Of a DNA stretch of 52,306 bases, positions 1 to 7,490 are shown piece after piece. Source of the DNA: Anaerosolibacter sp. (lineage in GTDB: Bacteria; Bacillota; Clostridia; Peptostreptococcales; Thermotaleaceae). The notes below the pieces were generated by a model. It saw only the letters and a program-made list of their open reading frames with translations. It did no database searches and had not been told where the DNA came from. The translations under genes were made by a program, and so were the position numbers. The stretch spans positions 1-52,306 of the forward strand of contig NZ_JARBTM010000019.1 of the NCBI RefSeq assembly GCF_029240175.1. The letters are read 5' to 3'. The first letter of the stretch is position 1, and every line of letters starts with the position of its first letter.

Positions 1-15
1 GTAATACAAAAAAAT

Positions 16-54
16 GAAAAAGGCAGTGAATAAAATGCATTCACAACCTTTTTC
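16..54 (-). terminator. Rho-independent terminator of the NSS/MetS unit
   Basis: Inverted arms GAAAAAGG..GTGAAT and ATTCAC..CCTTTTTC form a stem that, read on the minus strand, is followed by a T-rich run. It lies about 70 bp past the stop of the small MetS-like gene, so it ends the transporter operon. Confidence 0.7.
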
Positions 55-124
55 TGGAGCCGTACTTGCAATCATCAAGCTAAACTTAATGACATTGCCT
101 TTATCAGTCCGCTATCTTTATATA

Positions 125-223
125 TTATTTTTTGGAATGAAACGCTCTATTTAGAAGGTATAAAAACCCACCTCCATAAAAACCTAAGGTAATTGTCATC
201 ATAATAATCGAAGTTGTAGACAT
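125..223 (-). CDS. MetS-like small subunit of an NSS transporter (32 aa)
   Basis: A 32-residue, single-span membrane peptide (MSTTSIIMMTITLGFYGGGF followed by YLLNRAFHSKK). The pattern of an MST/IIMM start, a Gly-rich hydrophobic helix and a short basic tail is that of the small subunit (MetS type) which accompanies sodium:neurotransmitter-symporter-family amino-acid importers in bacteria. Its ribosome site AAAGGAGG overlaps the stop codon of the transporter immediately upstream, so the two genes are translationally adjacent and co-transcribed, and a terminator follows. Known family role: in Corynebacterium MetP-MetS the small subunit is needed for uptake. Inference: it assembles with the 498-aa transporter. 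Too short for ordinary gene callers. Confidence 0.8.
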   Translation of the reverse strand: MSTTSIIMMTITLGFYGGGFLYLLNRAFHSKK

Positions 224-236
224 TTCCTTACCTCCT

Positions 237-1733
237 TTATTCCATGTCTTCTTCAGAAGCCATGATGTCTCGCCCTTGACCAATTTTATTTGCAAGCCAG
301 TTGTTTGTCAGGAATGCAACGGCGAGGAGAATCGCAAATTGTAATGCGATGGTTCCTACACTGAATACTTCCATTGGATTCCACCAATTGTCTGGATACC
401 ATGTGATGGCTTGCCATAACCACCATCCGATAATGGTAATCACGAACACAGGGAACAAGGATATACTGATCGTCCACCATTTATTAATTCTAAAATCTGA
501 CCATGGCGTGTTAATATCATTATTTCTAATCTTTTCCAAGCCATTTTTCATAAGGGCAATAGATACAAATAATCCACTAAAGAGCAAGCCTACCCCCCAG
601 ACCCAGTCTTGATTATCATTAAAGTTCAAACTATATGCCGATGGTATTCCTAGGAGGAATCCCGCAATAATCACAATCAGCGTTGCTTTTTTTCGATCTA
701 TTCCTGCATCCATAAGGTTTCTTACACCAACTTCTACCATTGGGAGTAAAGATGTTAAGGCTGCAATAGACATGGCTAGGAAGAATATTGAAGCCAATAT
801 TGAGCCAAATGGCATCGTTGTAAACAATTGAGCCAAATAGATAAAGGTAATACCCGTATTTCCCGCAGATAGCGCCTGTTGTGCTGCTTCTGTACTACCA
901 GAAAGAGCAAAAATCGCTGGCAAAACTGTCATTCCACAGATGAGAGCCCCTACATTGTCACTAAAGCCCATGATCATACAGTTCCCTGCCACATCTTCCC
1001 TTTTCTTAGTATAGACCGCATAAGTGATAATAAATCCCCACCCCGCCCCAGTAGACCATGCAGCTTGGGTAAAGGCTTCAAGCCAAATTTTAGGATTCGC
1101 TAACATATGGAACTTAGGACTAAATAGATACTCCAATCCTTTTTCTGCCCCCGGCAAGGTTAAAGTTCTTGCTGCCATTAAAAGAATAAGTGCAAACAGC
1201 GTCGGTATCATAATTTTAGATGCCTTCTCTATACCTGAAGTTACACCTCTATAGATAATAAATCCTGCAATCGACATGGATACAAAGTGAAAGAATATGG
1301 TTTGAGATGGTGCAGTAGTAAACGTCTTCCAAATATTTTCTGTGACTTCAGTGGTTACAGGACTACTGAATGCACCAGTAAGCGATAAAGTAAAGTATTT
1401 TACACACCAGCCCATAATTACTGAATAATAGAACATGATTAATAGACATACGGCAGCAATCCAGGTACCCATCCAAGTATACTTCTTCCCTACATAGTCC
1501 CGAAATGCTCCAATCGTACCAAGACCTGTTCTTCTTCCCATAACCATCTCTCCCATGAGAAGCGGTATGGACCATACAAACAAAGCAATTGTCCAAGCGA
1601 TAATAAATGGGCCTCCGCCATTGGCTGCTGCAACCCTTGGAAATCTCCAAACGTTACCTGTTCCTATGGCCATACCAATGGATGCTGCGATAAATCCCCA
1701 CCGGCTTCCCCACTGTTCATTTTTTCCTGACAT
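237..1733 (-). CDS. Sodium-dependent amino-acid transporter, NSS/SNF family
   Basis: A 498-residue polytopic membrane protein. The N-terminus carries the NSS hallmark: after WGSRWGFIAASIGMAIGTGN comes VWRFPRVAAANGGGPF, the TM1 sodium- and substrate-site segment. About twelve hydrophobic spans follow. Length is normal for bacterial NSS proteins, which often have eleven or twelve spans. The family couples Na+ entry to uptake of an amino acid across the cytoplasmic membrane. The ATG has a good GGAGGAACTCAG ribosome site. It is preceded by a T-box leader, so its expression should rise when one aminoacyl-tRNA is scarce; I read the specifier as CCC (proline), which would make this a proline or proline-related importer. 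A MetS-like subunit is encoded directly downstream. Substrate is inferred from the leader, not from the protein. Confidence 0.9.
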   Translation of the reverse strand: MSGKNEQWGSRWGFIAASIGMAIGTGNVWRFPRVAAANGGGPFIIAWTIALFVWSIPLLMGEMVMGRRTGLGTIGAFRDYVGKKYTWMGTWIAAVCLLIMFYYSVIMGWCVKYFTLSLTGAFSSPVTTEVTENIWKTFTTAPSQTIFFHFVSMSIAGFIIYRGVTSGIEKASKIMIPTLFALILLMAARTLTLPGAEKGLEYLFSPKFHMLANPKIWLEAFTQAAWSTGAGWGFIITYAVYTKKREDVAGNCMIMGFSDNVGALICGMTVLPAIFALSGSTEAAQQALSAGNTGITFIYLAQLFTTMPFGSILASIFFLAMSIAALTSLLPMVEVGVRNLMDAGIDRKKATLIVIIAGFLLGIPSAYSLNFNDNQDWVWGVGLLFSGLFVSIALMKNGLEKIRNNDINTPWSDFRINKWWTISISLFPVFVITIIGWWLWQAITWYPDNWWNPMEVFSVGTIALQFAILLAVAFLTNNWLANKIGQGRDIMASEEDME

Positions 1734-1798
1734 CTGAGTTCCTCCTTTACATTGTGTAATATTTTCATCTAGATTATAATCTTTCCCTTTACAAATAC

Positions 1799-2022
1799 AA
1801 AAAAACCCTCATCCCTGAAAGGGACGAGAGTTACCCGCGGTACCACCCTAATTAAATCAACTGTGCACATTTGATTCATCTTGTCTCTTCGTAACGGGAT
1901 GAGTTCCGTGTGGCTTATTCACCACCTGCTCCAGAGCGGGTTTCAAAAAGCTGGTTTGCAAGTCTCTCACCAATGACTTACTCTCTGTAAAACATGACTT
2001 TTCTACTTTTCTCTTTCTCTGC
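1799..2022 (-). promoter_or_regulatory. T-box riboswitch leader, specifier read as proline (CCC)
   Basis: Minus-strand leader of the NSS transporter. Visible parts: an S-turn AGTAGA (2002-2007), the AGAGAG bulge of Stem I with an apical stem GTAAGT/ACTTGC, a specifier region GAAA-CCC-GC (CCC at 1938-1940), the T-box GGGTGGTACCGCGGG (1834-1850 region) and a terminator CTCTCGTCCC/GGGATGAGGG with T-run (1799-1830). The specifier position was set by aligning with the valS T-box in this same window, where GAAG-GUA-GC gives valine; the same spacing gives CCC here. T-box detection is firm; the amino-acid assignment is an inference. ACC (Thr) would result from a one-base shift. Confidence 0.93.
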
Positions 2023-2162
2023 AATTCCATATATTTATGTTTATACAATATCATATATAAAAATTACATTTCGGTCAATTCTAAAGTTTATTTTTTATGT
2101 AAAAAAATAATATTTTGCACCTGATCGCTTTGATTGGACGTTAATATTCATTGATCGTATCC

Positions 2163-2933
2163 TTACTTTGGCATTTTTTTCTGCATGCCAGTATGATCAA
2201 TATAGTATTCCTCTTTTATAATCAGCTGGGAAATAGGTACAATCTCATACCCTTGCTTCTGTAGCCTTTCAATTACAAGGGGAAGATATTCCAGAACATA
2301 TTTTGCATTGTTATGGAATAATACGATAGAACCTTTCTTGACATTTCTCGTAACCCGATCTACAACCGGCTGAGCTCCTAATTCCTTCCAATCTAAAGAA
2401 TCCACATCCCACTGAATTGTATAATAACCATTTGCTTTTCCTGTCTCTATGAGTCTATTGTTGTAATCTCCAAAAGGAGGTCTGAACAATGTCGGTTTTT
2501 TCCCTGTTATTTTTTCAATCTTATCCCCGGTAGTATTTAATTCCGTCGCGATTTGTTCTTCTGTAAGCTTCGACATATGGGGATGGGTCGTCGAATGATT
2601 TTCTACCTCGTGGCCCCTCTCACTGATTTTTTTCACTGCATCGGGATATTTATCAACCCAGAAACCAACCAAGAAAAAGGTAGTTTTTACATTATACTTG
2701 TCGAGAATATCTAAAATTCCATCTGTATATTGATCGCCCCATGCTGCATCGAAGCTAATTGCAACCTTTTTCTCCTCCGTATCCACACAATAAATAGGCA
2801 AAACTTTATCTCGATTAAAGACGGCCAACAGCTTATTGCCAAACTCTCCTGAATGTATCAATGCTGCTCCTGTAAATAAGATGATTGCGATAAAAACCAA
2901 GGCTATCTTTTTATTTACTACAAATATTCTCAT
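2163..2933 (-). CDS. pdaB: PdaB-type sporulation polysaccharide deacetylase
   Basis: A 256-residue protein with an N-terminal membrane anchor (about residues 8-28) and one NodB/CE4 domain. Motifs seen: motif 1 as AISFDAAWGDQYTDG in place of the usual TFDDG, the metal-binding HSTTHPHM, RPPFGDYN, and the late motifs WDVDSLDW and LFHN. The FDAAWG version of motif 1 and the length match the B. subtilis PdaB (YbaN) sporulation family, whose loss affects late spore development. The second Asp of the classical DD pair is not present, which is usual in this subgroup and means polysaccharide deacetylase activity should not be taken for granted. Good GGGGGAGT ribosome site. It is a single gene diverging from the Na/Pi cotransporter. 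Confidence 0.85.
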   Translation of the reverse strand: MRIFVVNKKIALVFIAIILFTGAALIHSGEFGNKLLAVFNRDKVLPIYCVDTEEKKVAISFDAAWGDQYTDGILDILDKYNVKTTFFLVGFWVDKYPDAVKKISERGHEVENHSTTHPHMSKLTEEQIATELNTTGDKIEKITGKKPTLFRPPFGDYNNRLIETGKANGYYTIQWDVDSLDWKELGAQPVVDRVTRNVKKGSIVLFHNNAKYVLEYLPLVIERLQKQGYEIVPISQLIIKEEYYIDHTGMQKKMPK

Positions 2934-3084
2934 TCCTACTCCCCCTTTGTTGGCAACTATGGTTTCTATACTAAATTTATTCCAGCTTTTATGTTATATG
3001 CATGAAATTATTTTCTACTTTTAGCATAGGATTTTCGCTCTAGCGATACATATAGTATGAAAGATAAATTTAGGGGGATATCTT

Positions 3085-4014
3085 ATGCTGATTTCAATGT
3101 TATTGGGTCTTATCGCAGGTTTGACCATCTTTTTTATTGCAATTATTGTCATGTCCAAAGCTGTCAGTAGAGCGGCCGATTATCAATTTAAAAAGTGGAT
3201 TTCCATGCTTACCACCAACCCTATTATGGGTATTTTGGTAGGCAGCATCGTTACTGCGATCACCCATAGCAGCAGTGGTACCACGGTGATGGTCGTAAGT
3301 TTAGTAAACAGTGGCGTGATGAACCTATATCAAGCCACTGCTGTGATCATGGGTGCTAATATTGGTTCTACCTTTACCGCCCAGCTCATAAGCTTTAACT
3401 TTTATGCGTTCGTTCCTCATTTGCTTTTTATTGGTGTTTTGCTTTATTATTTAAATTTTCATCCTGCCATGAAGCAGTTAGGAAAATTCACCATAGGGTT
3501 TTGCTTATTGTTTATTGGTATTGAAATCATGAGCAATTCCATGGATCCATTAAAGCATGTACCCAGCTTTCAGCAGCTGATGCTCTCCATCGAAGATCAC
3601 AGCTTTAAAGGGGTGCTGGTAGGGTTATTCACAACAGCCATTATTCAGAGCAGCAGTACTGGTGTTGCCATCCTTCAAAGCATGGGTTTCCAAGGCCTGA
3701 TCAATCTTACCCAAGCCCTGCCCATCCTACTGGGACAAAATATAGGTACCTGTATCACTACAATCATAGCATCTTTTGCTGTGGATAAAAATGGAAAAAG
3801 AGCTGCCATTATCCACTTGTTCTTCAATATCCTTGGTGTGGTCCTTTTATATCCATTTTTAGATCCATTTGCCCAGTTCATTTCCCAGCTGACACCCTTG
3901 AATCCTGTACGGCAGATTGCCAATGCCCATACAGTTTTCAATATCCTAAACACCTTAATATTAATTCCATTTATTCGCCATATGGTATGGATTTCCCAAA
4001 AAATAATAAGATAG
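3085..4014 (+). CDS. Na/Pi cotransporter family protein
   Basis: A 309-residue membrane protein with two homologous halves, each containing the signature of the PNaS family: THSSSGTTVMVVSLV (about residues 60-75) and IQSSSTGVAILQSMG (about 190-205). These QSSS-type reentrant segments form the phosphate and sodium path in the family. It lacks the C-terminal PhoU-like domain found in longer bacterial NptA/YjbB proteins, so it is the short form. ATG start with AGGGGGATATCTT upstream. It converges on the lipoprotein deacetylase and shares one bidirectional terminator with it; the stop codon lies inside the stem. Confidence 0.85.
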   Translation: MLISMLLGLIAGLTIFFIAIIVMSKAVSRAADYQFKKWISMLTTNPIMGILVGSIVTAITHSSSGTTVMVVSLVNSGVMNLYQATAVIMGANIGSTFTAQLISFNFYAFVPHLLFIGVLLYYLNFHPAMKQLGKFTIGFCLLFIGIEIMSNSMDPLKHVPSFQQLMLSIEDHSFKGVLVGLFTTAIIQSSSTGVAILQSMGFQGLINLTQALPILLGQNIGTCITTIIASFAVDKNGKRAAIIHLFFNILGVVLLYPFLDPFAQFISQLTPLNPVRQIANAHTVFNILNTLILIPFIRHMVWISQKIIR

Positions 4015-4038
4015 CCAGAATGGCTATCTTATTATTTT
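4000..4038. terminator. Bidirectional terminator overlapping two stop codons
   Basis: Perfect 18-bp arms (AAAATAATAAGATAGCCA and its complement) with a GAA loop, T-rich on both strands. It contains the stop codons of both convergent genes, so both mRNAs end within the same hairpin. Confidence 0.85.
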
Positions 4039-5132
4039 TCTAATATATATGTTTTTACTTCACGATCTCCTACCTTTGATGCCTCTAAGGCTTCCTTAAA
4101 ATTCTCTGGCACTGTTACAACGTCAGGGTCTCCATCGGATATGAATCGCGTTCGACTTCCCTTTTCAAACTGTTCCAGCCAGTTGTACATCCCCACGTTC
4201 TGTACGTATTTCTCCAGCTCACTTCCACGAATCCTATGGATTGCCAGCGGATTAAAATCTTTGTGGTACGGAGATTTATCTGGATCCCATCCTACATTCA
4301 GAATAGCAATATTCTTATAGTTTATGCCTTCATGGACACCTTGCTCTAAATAAGTATATAGACTCTTATCCTTTGGTCTAGAACCAAAGGGAAGGGCTAA
4401 AGTATTCACCTCATAGTCAGGCAGATGTGTACCCAGCATTTTTACAATACCCGCCAGCTCCTTTTGCATTCTATCAGGATCAGCTTTGGTAAAATCCACA
4501 TGGGTAGCCGTATGATTTCCAACATCCATTCCCTTCTCTACAATATATTTTAACTTATAGGTTAGATGTTCTTTTTGACCAAATGGAACGTTGTCATTCA
4601 CAAAGAAGGTTGCTTCCAGTGGGAAATCCGGGTGCTCATTATGGAATTTTTCTAGTATTCCTACGGCACTGTTAGGGTCAACGACCCACTCACCCTTACT
4701 GTCTTGAATCAAGCTAAAATTATTTTGCCATCCATCATCAAATGTTAAGACAACCGGTGTATATCCTGCCTCTATTGTGATATTTCCTGCAACATAATCC
4801 TTTAAGCTAATGGGTCTATATCCTTTATCATACAGCACCTGTAAATCTTTTCGAAAATTATCCGGCGTCCTTGTCCACTCAGCCTCAGGCTCTGAAATAT
4901 TGTGGTACATCAATACCATAATCTGTCCGGCTTCATTGGGCTTAACTGCTTGTAAATCAATTTCCTTTTTTTCGACTACCGGTGCTTCTTTCATCTCTTC
5001 TTGGCTTGTTTCAGACTTAGCTCCTGGTTTTTCAGTCGTAGGTGCTGGATTCTGAGATGCTGAACTGTTACATCCAGCTGTAAGTATCATAGATGCAATC
5101 GCTAGTGCAATGATTTTTTTATTTCTAGCCAA
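4032..5132 (-). CDS. Lipoprotein polysaccharide deacetylase (NodB/CE4)
   Basis: A 366-residue secreted lipoprotein. The signal peptide ends in the lipobox LTAGC with Cys21, followed by a Ser/Pro/Glu-rich linker (to about residue 60). The CE4 domain then shows MVLMYHNISEPE, the catalytic and metal motif VVLTFDDGWQNN (DD pair present), the metal-binding HTATHVDF, and LALPFGSRPKD. It is likely anchored outside the membrane and acts on cell-wall or exopolysaccharide GlcNAc. The start is TTG at 5130-5132 with GGGGGACATTAT spacing; no in-frame ATG would keep the signal peptide. A single gene, terminating in the shared hairpin. Unlike the PdaB homologue nearby, it keeps the full TFDDG motif, so it is probably an active deacetylase. 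Confidence 0.85.
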   Translation of the reverse strand: MARNKKIIALAIASMILTAGCNSSASQNPAPTTEKPGAKSETSQEEMKEAPVVEKKEIDLQAVKPNEAGQIMVLMYHNISEPEAEWTRTPDNFRKDLQVLYDKGYRPISLKDYVAGNITIEAGYTPVVLTFDDGWQNNFSLIQDSKGEWVVDPNSAVGILEKFHNEHPDFPLEATFFVNDNVPFGQKEHLTYKLKYIVEKGMDVGNHTATHVDFTKADPDRMQKELAGIVKMLGTHLPDYEVNTLALPFGSRPKDKSLYTYLEQGVHEGINYKNIAILNVGWDPDKSPYHKDFNPLAIHRIRGSELEKYVQNVGMYNWLEQFEKGSRTRFISDGDPDVVTVPENFKEALEASKVGDREVKTYILEK

Positions 5133-5335
5133 AATAATGTCCCCCTCTTATTCTATCTATATGTCAATTATATATCAGCCTTGTCCCATTTTCCAGTCGA
5201 CGAATTTTACCAATAGTTTCCTTCTCTAAAACTCTCTGTATTTACATATTTTGAATCGTGAAACTGTGGAAATCTCAACATATTTTTGCCTCAGCAGGCT
5301 ACAATAATAATGAGTATTGTGATAACAATATTCTT

Positions 5336-5382
5336 GAACAAAAGCATTTCATGCTCTAAAATCTAAGGAAATGCTTTTGTTC
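5336..5382. repeat. Perfect 15-bp inverted repeat
   Basis: GAACAAAAGCATTTC and its exact complement are separated by 17 bases. No U-run follows on either strand, so it is not an obvious terminator. It lies in a 525-bp gap without a complete gene (5133-5657), which also holds the palindrome pair and the ORF remnant listed next. Confidence 0.7.
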
Positions 5383-5387
5383 TTCAC

Positions 5388-5460
5388 AGGGAACTAATAG
5401 TTCCCTATGACGCTTCGCTGTAACCCTCCAAATATTAGACATAAAGGGGTGAACCCCTTT
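5388..5460. repeat. Paired short palindromes, copy A of a dispersed element
   Basis: Two perfect hairpins, AGGGAAC-TAATA-GTTCCCT (5388-5406) and AAAGGGG-TGAA-CCCCTTT (5443-5460), 36 bases apart. The same two-hairpin layout, with different stem sequences, occurs at 19454-19517 and 52216-52286. Function unknown. Confidence 0.55.
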
Positions 5461-5641
5461 AAATAGAAGTCAATTCACCACTGTAAAAGGCGAACGAACA
5501 GAGTTTGGCAGAAGAACTTTCAAGGTTGAAGAAAGACATTATCATAGGGAAGCAAAATCCCAACATGCTCAATTGGAAAGTGTCCATCAACATGGAACAA
5601 GAAAAGATGTCAAAATCAAAATGAATCGCAAGCTAACATAG
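5453..5641 (+). pseudogene. ORF remnant, C-terminal fragment of an unrecognised basic protein
   Basis: An open frame of 62 codons without a credible start. Translation reads ..VKGERTEFGRRTFKVEERHY.. and ends ..QHGTRKDVKIKMNRKLT before TAG. It is rich in Lys, Arg, His and Gln and looks protein-like rather than random, as in the tail of a DNA- or RNA-binding protein or a transposase, but I do not recognise the family. It begins within the second palindrome and ends at a good bidirectional terminator. It may be the remnant of a deleted mobile gene. Low confidence. Confidence 0.3.
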
Positions 5642-5661
5642 GGTAGAAATTTCTACCCTAT
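5638..5661. terminator. Bidirectional terminator palindrome
   Basis: ATAGGGTAGAAA-TTTCTACCCTAT, a perfect 24-base palindrome followed by CTTTTT on the plus strand. It overlaps the stop of the Fe-S protein gene on the minus strand. Confidence 0.7.
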
Positions 5662-6347
5662 CTTTTTAGCACTTGTTGTCCTTTAGGACATGTTTTGATG
5701 CAAATTCCACACACAGAACCTCTGCCGATATGCTGGTAATGCTGATGCATATGGGCACTGCAAGCTCTAGGATCTACAATCTCAGCCCGCGCTATTCCAG
5801 GCTCCCAAAGTTTCCCACGCAAAGCTAGGGCAGGGCAGGCTTGTACACATTTTTTACATGCACCGCATCTTGATGCTGTGATAGGCATGGCATAGGGTAC
5901 ATTCATATTTGTTAATACAGTGCCCAGTCTAACTCTGGGACCAAATTCCTCTGTAACCAAGCATCCATTTTTCCCGATCCATCCCAGTCCTGCTCTGGTA
6001 GCTGCCGTTCTATGCTGGAAAATGCCCTGATAATAATTACCCTCTTTATTTACTGATTGGGATGCGGCAATGGCCATAGCCAAGTAACCCCATTCTTGCA
6101 GCTGCATCGTGATCCTTAAACAAATATGGTCGATCAATGCATTTACACTCCTATAGTGATGAAAATAAGTGTGGGTAGGCGTTGAATCAATTTGGCTGAT
6201 AACTTCATCCGATAATCGTATCCCTATAGATATCCCAGTTTTCAAATGCTTGTATTCAACGGGCAATAGATCTTCTAGGTCTCCATAACCGACCTTAGAA
6301 GCACCCCATTCTACAATCTTATTTTTTAGAATAATATCTTTATCCAT
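5658..6347 (-). CDS. QueG-like 4Fe-4S protein (short form)
   Basis: A 229-residue iron-sulfur protein related to epoxyqueuosine reductase (QueG) and other 4Fe-4S double-cluster proteins. The N-terminal half has the QueG-type region around FQHRTAATRAGLGWIGKNGC. The C-terminal half has the ferredoxin motif CGACKKCVQACP and the second set CGICIKTCPKG, giving eight cluster cysteines with the CSAH segment between. QueG is usually 310-380 residues and binds cobalamin; this protein is markedly shorter at the N-terminus and lacks the HEAT-repeat tail. It is therefore probably a related redox protein, not QueG itself. Monocistronic, with a terminator just downstream. Confidence 0.7.
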   Translation of the reverse strand: MDKDIILKNKIVEWGASKVGYGDLEDLLPVEYKHLKTGISIGIRLSDEVISQIDSTPTHTYFHHYRSVNALIDHICLRITMQLQEWGYLAMAIAASQSVNKEGNYYQGIFQHRTAATRAGLGWIGKNGCLVTEEFGPRVRLGTVLTNMNVPYAMPITASRCGACKKCVQACPALALRGKLWEPGIARAEIVDPRACSAHMHQHYQHIGRGSVCGICIKTCPKGQQVLKR

Positions 6348-6518
6348 TTATACCCCATACTTTCTTCATTATATTTCACTATCTATTTTACCTCGTGTTT
6401 CTTGTTTTTAATAGCTAATAATAAGGAAAATTATAGTTATATGTATTTTTTCCAATAATTATACGCTCTAACACAAAGTGCTAACATATTTAATTTCTTT
6501 CCTGGTTAAATTAATAGT

Positions 6519-6550
6519 ACAACATCGAAAGGTGTTGTGCAAACCAACAC
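6519..6550 (+). promoter_or_regulatory. Mutually exclusive hairpins in the SASP 5' leader
   Basis: ACAACATC-GAAA-GGTGTTGT (6519-6538) forms a GNRA-capped stem with one G-U pair, but GTGTTG (6532-6537) can instead pair with CAACAC (6545-6550). The elements sit about 30 bases upstream of the SASP start. They might influence mRNA stability or translation in the forespore. I saw no convincing sigma-G -35/-10 pair to go with them. Confidence 0.35.
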
Positions 6551-6579
6551 AATATAAGACAACTTAGGAGGGATAATTC

Positions 6580-6795
6580 ATGGCAAACAGTAACAGAAAT
6601 AGAGTAGTTGTTCCGGAAGCAAGAGCTGCGTTAGATCAAATGAAATTAGAGATTGCTGGAGAACTAGGACTTTCTAATTATGCTACAACTGACAAAGGAA
6701 GCTTAACTTCAAGACAAAATGGTTATGTTGGTGGATATATGGTTAAAAGATTAATTGAAACTGCTGAAAGAAGTATGGCAGGTAAACAATTCTAA
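6580..6795 (+). CDS. Alpha/beta-type small acid-soluble spore protein
   Basis: A 71-residue protein with the two conserved SASP segments: NRVVVPEARAALDQMKLEIA followed by GELG, including the E-IA site cleaved by the GPR germination protease, and the C-terminal GYVGGYMVKRLIETAERSM. In this family the proteins saturate forespore DNA, switch it to an A-like form and protect it from UV and heat, and are later degraded as amino-acid reserve. ATG with a strong TTAGGAGGGATAATTC site. Monocistronic, with a strong terminator directly after. This is direct evidence of a spore former. Confidence 0.97.
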   Translation: MANSNRNRVVVPEARAALDQMKLEIAGELGLSNYATTDKGSLTSRQNGYVGGYMVKRLIETAERSMAGKQF

Positions 6796-6801
6796 TCATA
6801 C

Positions 6802-6847
6802 AAAACGAAAAGGAGAAAGAAATCATTCTTTCTCCTTTTCGTTTTTT
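6802..6847 (+). terminator. Strong terminator after the SASP gene
   Basis: Arms of about 20 bp (AAAACGAAAAGGAGAAAGAA and complement) with a short loop, followed by TTTTTTG. Purine-rich on one side and very stable. Confidence 0.9.
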
Positions 6848-6925
6848 GTACACTTTTCTAGGTCATTCTATGCTATAATTTATTATATTAAGCAAATATA
6901 TTTGATACATGCAAAAGTAGGTGAA

Positions 6926-7456
6926 ATGATGTTCTCCAACAACACACAACAGCAAGCCGAGCAAAAGCTGATTCTGTTGCATATTCTCCATGAGTTTAGT
7001 ATTCCTCTTACCAATACCCAGATCACTGAATTCGTCATGGAAAAAGACTATATAAATTATTTTTCCCTTCAGCAGTACTTAGGCGAGCTCGTTTCCTCCC
7101 ATATGCTAGAATATAGTGCAAGCAATAATCAGTATTTTTATCTTCTAACTGAAAAAGGAAAGAATACCCTTCATTATTTTAAAGATCGTCTGTCTTCAGA
7201 TATGGTTGTATCCATTCAAAAGTCTGTAGACTTGAAGAAACAAATGCTTTTAAAAGAAATGCAAATAACTGCAGAGTATACAAAAAGAAAAGAAAATGAA
7301 TATATTGTTGATCTGAAAGTGGTAGAGAGTGATATTACCCTGATTGACTTAAAATTAAGCGTCGTTACAAACAAACATGCAAAACAGCTTTGTGAGAAAT
7401 GGAAAAATGAAGCGCCTAGCCTATATGGTGAGATTATCAACCTTTTGATCCAATGA
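6926..7456 (+). CDS. DUF4364 family protein, winged-helix type
   Basis: A 176-residue protein matching the clostridial DUF4364 pattern: a winged-helix-like N-terminus (QKLILLHILHEFSIPLTNTQ, ITEFVM, LLTEKGKNTL) followed by a beta-rich C-terminal half. The start is ATG 6926 or the adjacent ATG 6929, after GTAGGTGAA; a longer upstream frame would run back through the SASP terminator and is not credible. The N-terminal fold suggests DNA binding, but I know of no defined target. Monocistronic, ending at a bidirectional terminator. Confidence 0.8.
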   Translation: MMFSNNTQQQAEQKLILLHILHEFSIPLTNTQITEFVMEKDYINYFSLQQYLGELVSSHMLEYSASNNQYFYLLTEKGKNTLHYFKDRLSSDMVVSIQKSVDLKKQMLLKEMQITAEYTKRKENEYIVDLKVVESDITLIDLKLSVVTNKHAKQLCEKWKNEAPSLYGEIINLLIQ

Positions 7457-7490
7457 AAACCCTTTATTTCGAAAAGAAATAAAGGGTTTT
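7456..7490. terminator. Bidirectional terminator
   Basis: AAAACCCTTTATTTC and its complement with a GAAAA loop. Both convergent genes end at it. Confidence 0.85.

Noticed and set aside
1857-2054. 65-aa ORF in the T-box leader
   Set aside because: Covers the riboswitch; no ribosome site and no protein-like features.
5658-6347. Epoxyqueuosine reductase QueG
   Set aside because: Too short and lacking the C-terminal HEAT repeats; treated as a QueG-related Fe-S protein instead.
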